Positions 33,504-45,609 of a stretch of DNA of 64,000 nucleotides are shown here, piece by piece. This DNA is from Diphasiastrum complanatum (lineage: Eukaryota > Streptophyta > Lycopodiopsida > Lycopodiales > Lycopodiaceae): contig CM055098.1 in the NCBI GenBank assembly GCA_029204225.1, forward strand, positions 47,030,191 to 47,094,190, in the 5' to 3' direction. The position numbers and the translations under genes are program-made. The first letter of the stretch is position 1, and the number at the start of each line of letters is the position of its first letter. Below the pieces are notes generated by a model. The model saw only the letters and a list, made by a program, of their open reading frames with translations, did no database searches and was not told the origin of the DNA.

Positions 33504-35591
33504 CGGATTTTCAGGCGACACCAGCAAGTAATAATTTTGACTAATGTGTGCAGGGAATTAGCCGAAGTGGTTAAACATAACTTTTAACAGAAGTTCCTTC
33601 AACTCTAAATGAGCTACATGTTCAGATAATGGGATTGATTGAGGCTCTGTCTTGTTTGCTTCCTATGATAAAAGCTAATTTTCCATGTTTGATTAAGAAG
33701 AACTTTTAGCTAATGTGATTTTGCTTGATGAATCTAATTGCTAGTTGCTGTCAGTTCTAACTGTTTTCTTGATGCCTAAAAAGCCTGAAAGATAAAGTAA
33801 TTCTTACAATTATAGACCTTGACCAAATTGTTTCATCATTGGTAGTCATGGATGCCAATTTACCCAAATATCTTTGGATAACCAGTTATGTCATTGTAGT
33901 ATTCATTGTGAACTTTATACACTCTACTCTGTTTATCATCATGCATACATTTACCATGCAAAAGATGAGATTATTCTATCTCTTGGGGAACGATCAAATC
34001 TTTTATACTACGTGATTCATTGATTTTGTGGAGGTCTATAACAACTAGGCCACCACAGTTATACTAGTATAATTGAGTTCTTCACCTAGACCTTTAAGAT
34101 TTCTAGACCATGGGAAATTAACTTGAGTAGTTGATTTACTCCTGTGGAAGTTAATTGTTAAAATAGACAGTGTGAAGAGAATTCACTGGAAACTGTCTGT
34201 TTTGTGTGTATTGCTTGTAAGACACATAATTTATGAGTCATTTGGATTTATTAGGAAATTGTGTGCATAGGATATACGGAACAATATTGAAAATTGTCAC
34301 TTCTCACTTGACATTGTTTATTGTAAATAAAGATCAACCATTAGAACAATGTTGATGATCTGATTGTTAAGTACAATCATTATTTTCCTAAAAACTAAAA
34401 TTTTATCACGGAATTCTTGGGTGAGTATTTCTTAGTTGAGGAATAGACTTGATTCATTAGTGATAGTATTCCCGAGAGCTCAATTGGATACCAAATCCTA
34501 ATGGTTTCAAGAATGGTAAACTAAATTTTGGAATTCAACATAACTTTGTAAATTCTAGATATTATTCTAGATGATTATATAAAGTAATGTTGTTAAGATG
34601 AATGTTTAAATGATTTTTAATTTCTTGGTTGATCATAGAATTGAGAACTCATAATCTGGTTGTGAAAATATTTTTGGAATCTAGTAATTCTTCTTGCGGA
34701 AAAGATTTCAGAATGTTTCTTATATTTCTTGAGTGGTATGTTGTACATATACTCCAACATCTTTTAATGATTAAGTATGCTTTTGGAATCCTGTAAATTA
34801 TGATTGACGAATCATAAGATTCTAAAAGTTTATGATTGACTGATCATAAATTGATACTTAGAAATCATTAGAAAATTATATGGGAATATGATGATTCTTA
34901 AGATTTTGAGAAATTCTTGATCAATTGGGTGAGTCAAGGATTTAGATCTGTTAGTTGAACTCTAAATTTCTTTACTCCAGTGCATACCTGAAATTGTATG
35001 GATCTCACAAGCATTTTCGTGAGGTAATTGTTTACTTATGAGGAATTCTTTACTTTAGTAGATGGTATTCTAGATCTTCTACAGATTGTAGTCTATAAGT
35101 GCTTGTGTACAAAGTTTAGTCTATATCTCCATATTTATAGGAGACAAATAACTCTATTAAGATACAGATAGTTGCTGATTTTTGGCAATGGTGCTAGAAA
35201 TGAGGCTATTAACTCATTAGAGTAACTATAGTACTCTGGAGTGATTGTAGTACTCTGGAGCGAGTTATAATTGTCTGAGATATAATGGATCTCCTAGAGA
35301 TGTTTAAATGACTGAATTGAGATATTTTAGAATATTTGAATATTCTAAGAATATTTGTACCAAGAAGCATTATTATCTACAAGACATTGTGGACAGATTT
35401 TAGACTATGATTAAAATGGAATTTCTTTAGCTTTTGGATTTGATCTCTGAAATAAAAAAGTTGATTCACTTAGTGGTTCATGTAATTAGGATTATATGAA
35501 GGTGGTGAACTTTTACTTTGGAGTAGATCAACCCATTTGGAAGATTTATAGCTTAACGTATCTTTGGGAATTTGAGTTAGTAGTTCATGAG
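33504..35591. other. decayed internal region of a chromovirus
   Basis: This AT-rich stretch has stops in all frames and no readable domain. Because it directly precedes a chromodomain remnant, polypurine tract and LTR in the same orientation, it is most likely the decayed pol of that chromovirus. Confidence 0.35.
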
Positions 35592-35750
35592 AAGAGGCAA
35601 GCAATTTAAAAATTGTTGCATCTCTAAGTACTTATTCAAATGGAAAGATTAGACTAAGAATAATGATTCATGGATAAGACTTGAAAGCTTCAAAGACAAT
35701 TTCATATTTTCTTTTTCTTGTTTTGAGGATAGAACCTGTTTAAGGGAGGA
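35592..35750 (+). pseudogene. chromodomain remnant of a Ty3 chromovirus
   Basis: The plus strand reads RRGKQFKNCCISKYLFKWKD, a stop, then DSWIRLESFKDNF and FEDRTCLREEE. The KYLFKWKD, x-SW and F-x-D/E spacing match the end of chromovirus integrases (chromodomain pattern YLVKWKG...ATWE), which steer insertion toward heterochromatin. A purine tract (TAAGGGAGGAAGAA, 35741-35754) and an LTR start follow immediately, as in real chromoviruses. Confidence 0.5.
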
Positions 35751-35754
35751 AGAA

Positions 35755-36290
35755 TGTTACGGCCATATTTAGTTATGGACATGGAATAGTCTTAATATGG
35801 TAGACCGGCCCTCCAGTGTTCGAGATTATTGGTCATGCCTAGATTTAATTCCACGTCGAGGCCTGTTGGTGACTAATGACCTTGAGAGGACCCAGTCACT
35901 CTAATTGAGACATATGGAGTAGTGCATGTGTGTGTGACAGATATATGTAGGAGGAATGCATGAAGAGCTGTGATCTATCTATAGTTGACTTGCATGGGAA
36001 TTGCATGGGTTCATGCACAGGATCCTACTCTCTATATATTGAGGTAGTGATTTTCTTGTCGACGATTTTGTTCTAGATTACCAGTTGAGCTCTTCCTTTA
36101 TTGATGACTTTGTTTTAGATTACCAGTTGAGCTCTTCTCCTCTTGCTATCACATGTTATGGCTTGGGGGCAGATCCACGAGGATTCTCCAGGAGGGATCT
36201 AGGTTTGGTTAGGTGGTTTTGCTCCATGGTCTCTCTTATTGTGTTTTCCTATCCTCATCTTAGGGGTTTTCCCTAGAGGTTTTTACAAAA
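35755..36290 (+). mobile_element. chromovirus 3' LTR
   Basis: The LTR begins TGTTACGGCCATATTTAG behind the purine tract and ends near GGGGTTTTCCCTAGAGGTTTTTACA, an end form common in plant chromoviruses. A TATATATTGAGG box lies near 36033. A 42-bp unit (containing gattaccagttgagctcttc) is tandemly duplicated at 36061-36102 and 36103-36144, just downstream of the presumed transcription start. Confidence 0.6.
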
Positions 36291-38599
36291 ACACAGATCC
36301 TTTTTTTCGATAACCTCCTTTGGATGAAAAATATCTCTTGTTACCAATCTCTTTCTTTTGTTACGTTTTGTCTTTTTATTTAGCAAATCCATGTCTTTTA
36401 CCAGAGACAAATACGAGATATACATGGTTTGAAATGATGACTATAAATCTAAATATCAGAAGCATACTATATGTGGATCATATCAGAAGCTGATAATTTA
36501 GATTCTTTTGAATTTCTTGTTCTAAGCAAAGCATACTCTGGTGAAAGATCCACATGAAGGTGATAAAGCTTATCTAGACATTAGCTAAAATAGCAAAAGC
36601 AAATAGTACCAAAGAGCACAGAAACAATAACGGAGCTGGAGATGGCGCTATACTCTTGTTTGACCCTAGAGATGGAGATGTAGACTCCCATATTTATAAA
36701 ACATTGTTGTCAATGTATTTTTTGAATTTTTGAATGTCTCAACTATTGGGAGGAAATATTTTGACTTCTCAGGAATCACATTTAACTATGGTTAAGCAGT
36801 AGTGACGTTTGATCTAACACTCATAAGGTACATGGCATGCACATGTAAAGACGTGCAAACAGATGCATAAAGAAGCTGGAAAATGATTTTTTAATTTTTT
36901 AGTGTTATTTCTCTCTCTCCTACATGGCATTTCTTATAGGGCCCTCTTTGGGCCCATATTTTCTCTAATGTGGTTAAGTTTGCTCTTTGTTGGCGAGTTG
37001 GCTGCTTGTATGTTGCGTGGGTTCGGACGACAAATGTTGAAAGCTGAGAAGCGAAGTCATGGTTCCTGGCTCCCTTTGGGATGCATGCGCTTTAGCCACC
37101 ATGGTATAATCATAAACTTTCAATCAGGTTAAGCAGTTATAATGACATTCATTCTAATAGTCAACTAGTAAAACTAGGATAAACTATACTGAAGAAATAG
37201 ATCTATAGTAGGTAGTTTTGATCTATAGATCTATAGTAGGTAGTTTTGATAACAAGTTCATTTGGTCTTAAATATAGTTATCCAAAGCTTAGATTTCCCA
37301 CTTGGCAAATGATGACTTTTGATAATTCTATTCAATGCCATTGATTATGTCAAAGACCTTTAAAAACTCATTTAGAAAACAAACGAATTATCACAATCTT
37401 CTTATCATCTAATGTATTGAAGGCTTAATTAGCCACAACATTAATTAAGCCAATACTCAACCACCTTCAATTTTTTATCTTTGTTGTTGCTAGCGAAACT
37501 TCCTAGTTGAAAATCTAGAGTACTAGCTAGTATGAGTTTGTGTCATGAAGAGCTCAAACAAGTTGTTGTGTTGAACAATGAGAGGTCAGATTATAATGGG
37601 AGCTCAATCATATAAGTCATCGTGAACAATGATGGATCGAGAGCCTAGGGAGCTAATACAAATAAAAGGGTGACAAAGGTACAACTAGATGAAAAGGCTC
37701 AACTTGTTCATTCCATGCCCAATAAGTTCATATGTTTTACATAAGACATTTCCGATGTATAATTTTCTTGTGCTAAAGTAGCATAAATTTGTGATCTAAT
37801 AAGAAGGGCTAGTACCTAACTCCAGAATCAAGTAATTTAGTGCTTTTCAGCTTTGTACGTCACATCAATTGGTGAATAAAGCTCATGCACAATTAGTAGC
37901 TTTCAAAATATTGGCCTTAATGATTACATCAAGTTTTTCAAAGGCTAGGAAGATGTTGTAGACTTGGCTAGGGAATTTCTATATGCTCTCAAGACTCGAA
38001 TGGATGACTCTCATGATTCCTAGAACAAGTAAAGGTGAACATGGCTGAGTCCCTATCATGTGGATGAGCTAGCAAGATATATCTACTTTGATTGAGTCTT
38101 TGACTTAAGAATGAGCCAACCACTTAGTTCTCATAGTCAAGCTAGCCTTTGAGCTTGAATATGGGCCTATTGATTCTTGGAGCTTGTTGCCCAACAACTG
38201 GATTGAAATATTGATGGGTGATTCTATAACATAGTACCAAACCAACGTTGTGTGGTTGGATGGAGGGGAGACGTCAAATTGATATAGGAATCTAAGAGGA
38301 TAACATATAGTTAGAACTTGGGAACTAGACAAGCTTTAGGATTTTAGAAAATATAGATGAACTTATGGGGGCCAATAAACATTATTGGTTTAACCAACTC
38401 CATGCCAAGTCCAAGTGGATGGATTAATTTACAACTTGATAGGAGGATCTCGCACTAGGGTGAATCTCATGTTCACCCAACTTGTTATTATTTCCATGGG
38501 TTGAGTTGGCTCTAGCTCTACTCTTTGGTTTTGTTGGTTGGCATGTTGGCGTGATTGGTTATGAAAATTATTCATGATATGTTGGTGAGATGATTAGTT
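36291..38599. other. no recognisable gene
   Basis: This 2.3 kb has no domain, splice structure or long frame that I can support. A 23-bp perfect repeat (gatctatagtaggtagtttt...) is present at 37200-37222 and 37228-37250. The last part before 38600 may be copia LTR flank. Confidence 0.4.
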
Positions 38600-39044
38600 T
38601 GCTTGGAGAGTTCAAGGCTAATTACATGCAGCTCATGCTGGCATGGTGCTAGATTATGGCTTCATTGCAATTTGTGCACCGCTGGTTGTCTAAGTCGGGT
38701 TAGTCTCTTGGGGAGCTTGTCTCATGGAGCTAGTGCTAGATGCATGATGACTTTTGTAGCGAAGGTGAAAAAATGCGAAAAAGGTGAAGGTGCCTTTAGA
38801 GCGAAGGTAGGGAAAATGCGAAAAAGACAAAGGTGGTCCTTATATGGATTCCAAGGCATTTTGGCCATTGTGTCGCATTTTTTGCGAAGGTGCGAAAAAG
38901 GCGAAGGTGCCTTAAAAACGTTTAAGGCACAAAAATCTCAAAGGGGAAAAAATATGAAGGCCCGAAATATGTAGTCGGCCTTCAGTTTTCAGAATGCTCA
39001 TTACTTGAATGCTTTGTTTAAGACTGAGCATAAGAAATCTAATA
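38600..39044 (-). mobile_element. 3' LTR (U3 part) of the minus-strand copia element
   Basis: The minus strand starts TATTAGATTTCTTATGC at 39044, directly behind the polypurine tract AAGGGGGAG (39045-39053). The related LTR at 5958 has TGTTAG, so the terminal TG is mutated to TA here. About 180 bases (38756-38935) consist of alternating GCGAAGGTG and AAAATGCGAAAAAG units. The lower limit is uncertain, and the R-U5 part seen at 52666-53017 is not present, so this LTR is truncated. Confidence 0.7.
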
Positions 39045-39051
39045 CTCCCCC

Positions 39052-41108
39052 TTAATGTGGATCCTGAAAAACTTTGATCTTCAAATTTAATATATCGTTA
39101 AATCTGAGATGTTGCTCCTTTGATAGAGCCTTTGTGAAGTAATCTACTGCCATGTAATTTGTTCTGCAAAAAACCAATGCTACTTCCTTGTTATGCACTT
39201 TCTCTCTAAGGTAATGATACCTGATTTCGATATGTTTGCTTTGAGAGTGAAATCTTGGATTGAGAGATATTGCTATTGTGCTTTGATTGTCACAATAGAT
39301 TGTTGTAGGAAGTGGTTGTGCAAGGTTGATGTCTGCAAGTAGTTGCCTTAGCCAGATCACTTCTTTGGTTGCATTTGTGGTAGCTATGTATTCAGATTCC
39401 GTTGATGATAATGCAACTGAGGTTTGCTTACGACTGTTCCATGAGATTGGGCGTATAAAAATACAAATCTAGAAGTTCATTTTCTGGTGTCGACATCTCC
39501 TGCCCAATTCGCATCTGTGTAGGCTTCAAGAATATTGGCAATGTGGTTGCCTTCGTAGCAGATGATGAGAGATTTCATTGCTTGGATGGACTTCATGACT
39601 TTGTTAGTGCTTTCCAATGAGTTAAGCCTGGTTGACAGGAATTGTCTAAGTGTACTAATCGAATATGCAAGGTCTGGTCACGTGCAGATCATTGCGTACA
39701 TCAGTGAGCCAATGATGGATTGAAACGGGTAGTGCTTCATCTCCTCCATTTATGACTCAGTTTGAGGAGACTGTTCCTTTGATAACTTTAGTCTAGGGTT
39801 GAGTGGAAAGTGACTTGGTTTGTAGTTGGCCATTCCATACTTTTCCAACACGTTGTTGAGATATCGTTGCTGACTGATAAAGATCAGTCTGCTAGTTCGA
39901 TCTCATTGGATTTGGATTCTGAGACAATAGTGGACTGGACCCATGTCAATCATCTTGTATTCATGGGCCAACATGCATTTTGTATCCTTTATTAGATTCA
40001 GATTATTACTGAATAAGAGTGTGTCATCTACATAGAGATTGATGATGATGAAGTAATCTGATACAGACTTGAAGTAGACATTCGAGTCTGCTGAGTTTGA
40101 AATAAAACTATTCTCTATCAAAAATGTGTTGATCTTCTGGAATCAGGCTCTGGGTGACTGTTTCAGCCCATAGAGCGCCTTATGGATTTTGCATAGAAGG
40201 TGCTGATGCTTGTCGTTGAGTTCGTATCCCTCTGGCTGCATCATATACATTTTCTCTTCGATGGTTCCATTGAGGAAAGCGGTCTGGACATCCATTTGGT
40301 GGACTTCAAGATCTGTTTCGGTTGCAAAGGAGAGGAGTAGGCGGATCGAAGCATGTTTGATAGCTGGGCTGAAGGTTTCTGAATAATCAAGATCTGAAAT
40401 CTGGAAAAAGCCTTTGGTGACTAGCCTGGCCTTGTAATGATTTAGCCTTCCTTCAGCGTCGTACTTCATCTTGAATATCCATTTGTATGGAATTGGGTTT
40501 CAGTCCCTTGGCATCTCAATGAGTGTTCATGTTTGATTCTCCATCAAACAATCAAATTTGGTGTCCGTTGCTGCTTTCCACTGGTCAACATCAGGAGTAG
40601 ACATTGCCTCAGAAACGGTGTTTGGTTCCTACACAAAGTAGCAAGCCGAATCATCCATAAATTTGGATGAAGGCTGTCTGGACCTGTTCGACCTTCTGGG
40701 TTGAACTTTGGTCCTCTGATGTGGGTTGACTCGTTGAGGTTCTGACTCATTGTCTGAGTTAGTCTCAATATTTTGCAGTTGAATCCCTGGATCGTAATTG
40801 TCTGGTTGTTCGATTCTTGGGTCGGATTCATCAGTAGCTTTCTCTTTGTGGTCAATGAACTGGTCTTCCACAAAAATGACATTTCTACTGGTGAATATCT
40901 TCTCGGTATCCAAATTGTAGAGCTTGTATGCCTTGTGGTTTGGAAAATAGCCGATGAAAATCGTTTTCCTGTTCTTATCATCCAGTTTTCTTCTTATATG
41001 TAGTGGGTTTCTTTCCTTGCCTAACCTGAATCCAAGATCTAGCATCAAAGAGACGGAGTTAGTTATCACGCGAATGTTCGTTCCCATGAGAGCGATAGTA
41101 TAGTTCAA
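39052..41108 (-). pseudogene. copia integrase tail, reverse transcriptase and RNase H
   Basis: The minus strand encodes KTIFIGYFPNHKAYKLYN (integrase tail) and an acidic linker to about 40629. Reverse transcriptase follows: KARLVTKGF, HQMDVQTAFLNG, KALYGLKQSPRA and the catalytic INLYVDDTLLFS near 40025. RNase H has SSTESEYIATTNATKEV and IYCDNQST, then KHIEIRYHYLREKV, with the stop at 39052-39054. Two TGG-to-TGA stops lie near 40500-40550 and further frame breaks at 39400-39900. The order and the YVDD motif fix it as Ty1/copia. Confidence 0.85.
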
Positions 41109-41177
41109 ATTTCAACATGAATGGATGATCTAACACTAACATCCATTAACACTAAGCATTAACACTACATCCATTAA

Positions 41178-41752
41178 CCCTACTTCCATTAACCCTAAAT
41201 CCACAACAATGATAGAAACTTACTCTTCTCTCTCTTTCCCTTTCTCTCTCACAAAAAGCATAAGAAATAGCAATCCCAATAATGATCAGATCCAACAATT
41301 AGTAAAATCCAAGGAAAGCATGAGAAATGGAGGAGAAGAGAGGAAGAGCAAGGACATTCATCAATCCATTTCTAAAGAGAACCAATCTGCTTTATTGAAA
41401 TGAGAAAATGAACATCAGGAACAACTCGAATTGGTCCCTTTTTATAGTAGAGAGGAGGACCCTGGCCTCTGAATCCTATTGGTCCAGTCTTGCCTCTCTT
41501 TTTATTCAAATTTAAAAAAGTGTGGGAACCATCAAAATTGAAGGGAAACCCAACTTTATTCACTAACTTGACATTTAGGCCCTGCGACATTAAAAGTCCC
41601 GCAAAAAGGCCTAAAGTCTTTTTATTAACTTTTAACTAATCAATCAAATAACTATGTGATCATCAGATTGGACTTACACATGCAGGGTGCCAAATCCCTC
41701 TCACTTATTAACTAGGGTTAGGGTTGCCTTGGGATCCGCAAACCCTCCAACA
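41178..41752 (-). mobile_element. 3' LTR of the nested Ty3 element
   Basis: The LTR starts TGTTGGAGGGTTTGCGG at 41752 and is preceded on the minus strand by the polypurine stretch GGTGGGGGATAC (41753-41764). It corresponds to 50342-50904. A pyrimidine-rich stretch (tctctctctttccctttctc) is present in both copies. Below 41178, short ccattaacacta repeats run to about 41129 and may be the true LTR end. Confidence 0.85.
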
Positions 41753-41802
41753 GTATCCCCCACCAAAACTAGTGGCGGTCCCACGACACCTGCAATATGC
41801 AG

Positions 41803-44800
41803 TTATTGGGGACTTTTATTGGCTTTGTGTCGAATCTTAATTAAATGATACTGCACCTTCTCCATAAAGTCAAGGCGTGTAGTATTGAAATCCAAATTAT
41901 CCTGCAGGAAACAACGGTGGGCTCCGGCAAACCACTTAGAAGTTGTCCATGAGGTGAAGTGGGATTCCCAAGAGCCTCCCATCATAGCCGCACGAAAATA
42001 CAGTCGAGCAATCGGCAGCTGATCTTTGATTTGCTCTGAGGCCATCGGCTTATTTGGATCAAATGCCAGGATAGAAAGGCAATGGTCCCATTTGGTTGCC
42101 ACTGACGCCAACAGAGTTAGATCTTTTGCAAACATTGCCGATTGTCGCACCGTTGGATCCGGAGAGTGGACATACTCTCTCTGATATGCTTGTAAGGCCC
42201 GGTGGAAATCCACTAAAATATTCTAATTGTAAGACTGGTGGATGATTGGCCAATTGGACGTATGGATGGTGATTTTATCCATAGCCAATCCCAAATCTTT
42301 CCATTTTTGTCTTCACGACATTGGCACGTAATAAGGATCTACCCGCAACTGGCGAGGGCTGGTGACGTAAATCCTAATTGATTTTGAAGTTTTCTCAAAA
42401 ATCATGATTCTCCATGCCGGCTGCTCTCCCAGTGCAGTTATTTTGTCTAATTCTTTGCCGGCCTCGATCTCGGAGGTCTTAAATTTGAGAATCCATCCAC
42501 CACACGAGGACTCATGTGGATGCTACTTTAAGAAGGTCTAGATCTGGTCCTCGACGTTGATGGTCCTTCTGAATAAATGGCTTGTCCTTGATGAGGATGG
42601 ACCCGCTTGTACTGCCGGTATAGTTGGCGGTTGATCTGCTAGATCTGGAGCTCTCCCCTGGTCCATGCTCGAATCAACCCTTGTATCCATCTGTATAGCT
42701 TCTTAGCGCGAAGGGGAGAATTGCGGCATGACCGGGACGGGGATTTGTGGTCTGGCTTCCAACACTTGAGCGGTGGCTTTTTCATAGGCGTTGATGGTTT
42801 CTTTTGCCTTTGCCAACTCGGTTGAAGCTGCTCCTTTGAACTTATCAAAGCGGCCTTGGAATCCCTGAAGGGCCACTTTGTGTGTTTCCACTTTCTTGAA
42901 CAAATATGCAATCTCTGTCGGTGTGACTAGATGATCGGATATTTGTGTTTGTAGATATGCATCACGCTCAAGGTTGGTCACATACAATTCACCTTGAAGT
43001 CATGCGCAATCTTGTTCGGCCATTTGTAATTGCCCCTTCAGCGGCTACACCTGTTGCTTGGCATCTTGCACTGTCTTATCTACCTGATCTTGTGCGGTTG
43101 TCAGGGCATTTTGCAGGGAGCTGATGTAGGTTTCCAAGCGATCAGCTTGTTTCTAGGCCAATGACTTTTCGCTTTCAAGCCTTTCTTCATGTTGCTTGGC
43201 TATCTTCACCTCTCAATCCAGCTAGAAAAATTTCTGGCTGATCAGAGTGTTTTCAGATCCTAAATCAGAGATCCTCTGTTCCATTTCCTTCTTCTTATCC
43301 AGCATAGACTGGATCACTTTCCCAAGGCTTGAAACTAACCCGAGAGCATCACTGAAATCGACAATCGTGGAGGTGACAGCAGCAGGAGACCCTGATGGTA
43401 CTGTCCTTGGTAGGCGTGGAATAGGTGCCAAGGTCTCTTCTTCTTCAAAAATATCCTCGTCTTCAAACCCTTCAGGCACCGTGGCGTCGAACTGCTTTGG
43501 TGACTTTACAGCTGTGTCGACCCGAAGTGTGGCTGGGCTACCCTGTGTGAGGGGTTGCTAACTGGCATCTTCGACACTAATAGTAGCTTCATGGATATGC
43601 CTGAATCCTCTTCCAGGGGATTGGGGTTCAAAGGGTGCTGGGCTCTGGGGCATTTCAAAGATTTCGGTGGCCCCAAGGGGGTCGGAATCATCGAACATAT
43701 CCATGAATAACTGTGTGTTGGGTGAGGTTTGCTTCGGTGTGCGGGGGTGAGGCGGCCTGGGCAGCTGTGATGGGAATGGTAGGCCCAATGGTCACAGACT
43801 ATCCTTGTATGGGAGCAGAGGATAGGGAAGCATCAGAGACGAGGAAAATGGGAAGTTCAGTGCAAACAACAGCAGGGGGTGGAAGCGCAGCTGACGAGGT
43901 ATGCCTAGTCCGTTGTCGTGACGCAAAAGGCGAGTCAGGAATTACGATCTCACTGCGTAGACGACGACGACTATGAGAACTTGAGGCCTGGTGAGATGAC
44001 TCGGCCGGTGCTTCATCGTAAACCGAAAGCACAGAATCCAGGTGGAAGTCATGGATTCTGTTTTCTAAGTGATTAGCGGCTAAGAGGGACAATAGAGAGC
44101 CAGCGACGAACTGTTGCTTTGTATTGGCCTTAATAGCTCGCTTGAACTCACCAGAAACAGTCTTGAACCAGTTATATGGATCAAGAGGGGCTTTGGCCAA
44201 CTTTATGTGGCACTCCACTATCCTGTGAAGGATTTGAGATGTGATGCGGTCTTTTCTGAGGTTGTCAACCATCAAGAAATGATTCAACAACTGGGCAGCG
44301 GCGTGGATGGAAGGCTCAGTGATGGCTTCCAGAAGGTAGCCATCATTAGTCCAATGCAGATCGTTGGTGAGGTCAATGTATGGCTTGATGTCCTGTTTGG
44401 CGTGTTTGTGATTAGGTGAGGCTTGTGTACCGGATGAGATTCCTATAGCTACAAGTGCGGCCTCAGTGACGCGCACCTTGTGTGTGGCTCCTTGGAAGGT
44501 GATGTAAAACTTGGATTTCTCTTCCTTCCACGTACTGAAGGCAAGAGTGATGAAATCCATATTGATGTGTCCCGAAAAGGCTCTCTCATGAATACCCATT
44601 GCAGTAAGTAGAGGCTCCGCAAGGGTCATCCACTGAGTGACCATGCTTGTGCTAGGAAGAATCATGATCTCCGTTGTAGATGGGACATCACGATGGATAG
44701 TATAGCGCGGAGACTGGGAAGTATCGGTAGAAGATATGATGATCAGAAAGGAATTATAACCGCATGAGAGTATATTATAAGACAATGCAGGAAATTTGGA

Positions 44801-44930
44801 AGGCTTTGGTCGCAAGAAAAATTTGCAAGAGCTTCGCTAGCACAAGTGAGGAATGAATCGAATTCAGCCAACTTATAGGTGAATTTGGTGGGTCCATTAC
44901 ACTGAATAGTAGTTCGGCTGATCAGTTCTG
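41803..44930 (-). pseudogene. post-pol gene of the nested Ty3 element, coiled-coil protein
   Basis: On the minus strand a 338-codon frame (44815-43799) begins the gene: TQWMTLAEPLLTAMGIHERA, YITFQGATHKVRVTEAALVA, HAAAQLLNHFLMVDNL and KAPLDPYNWFKTVSGEF form a globular N-terminal domain, followed by a Ser/Arg-rich linker (SSHQASSSHSRRRL). After frame breaks an acidic linker (DEDIFEEEE) and a long coiled coil follow (about 43480-42700; ELAKAKETINAYEKATAQVL). A C-terminal domain spans about 42300-41803 (KDLTLLASVATKWDHCL, WESHFTSWTTSKWFAGAH), ending 50 bases before the polypurine tract. A splice-acceptor-like TTTTTTGTTCAG lies at 44928-44939. The layout equals that of the post-pol gene at 30198-32910, though the sequences are far apart. 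Function unknown. Confidence 0.6.
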
Positions 44931-45609
44931 AACAAAAAATTGCAGACATGTACAGTACTGTAAAAATAGGCTATAAAAATCTCGACGAAGGTTTCTAGGG
45001 ATCTGAACCTATCAGACGAACGTTTTTCACGACTAGCGAAGGATGAACCTTCACCCAAGTACTGTCATAAATGCATTTTTTCAAATCTGAACCTATGGAC
45101 AACCTAATTTTGTCATTTTAAGATCATCTAGTAGGTTGACGAAGGTTTATAATGATGTTATGATGCTCAGCAAAGGTTTCCAAAATGGCATATCACTGAA
45201 CATTCGCCTGACCCAAAAATAAAATTTTCTCTTGTCAGAAACCTTCGCCCACCTCAATTTAGATAAATCAAGGGTGGATGTACAGTCAGAGAGCTCAGCA
45301 AAGGTTTATGATACTGTATTGGCCAAATCTTCCCAAAATAGAGGTTTCCTAAGTCATTTTCCATGAAAATAATGTGCTTCCTTTTTCTTATGCTGATGAC
45401 TTCTTGACTTTTGCTCATCAGTCTTTCCTTATTATTATTATTATTATTTAACTGTCTTTTTCCAAAAAAAGAAGTCAGCAAATCAAATACTGAAAACAAA
45501 AAACTGAAAACAAATAAAATGAAAAAATATATTGAGATCAGGCTTGTTAAACTGGCGGAGCAGGCTGCCGAAACTTGTGTAATCGACTGCCATTTACCAG
45601 AGTATCAAA
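44931..45609 (-). other. post-pol spacer with CGAAGG-type units
   Basis: Between pol and the post-pol gene lie about 650 bases without a frame. They contain repeated (a/g)CGAAGG(t/a)tt and AACCTTCGCC units (about 44990-45255), on the minus strand mostly aaACCTTCGTC-like, and an (ATT)n run at 45430-45450. A comparable spacer with CTTCG units is found at the same position in the Ty3 element at 29729-30197. Confidence 0.5.

Noticed and set aside
36902-37132. 76-residue plus-strand frame
   Set aside because: It has no domain, no partner exon and no start context; it is likely chance openness.
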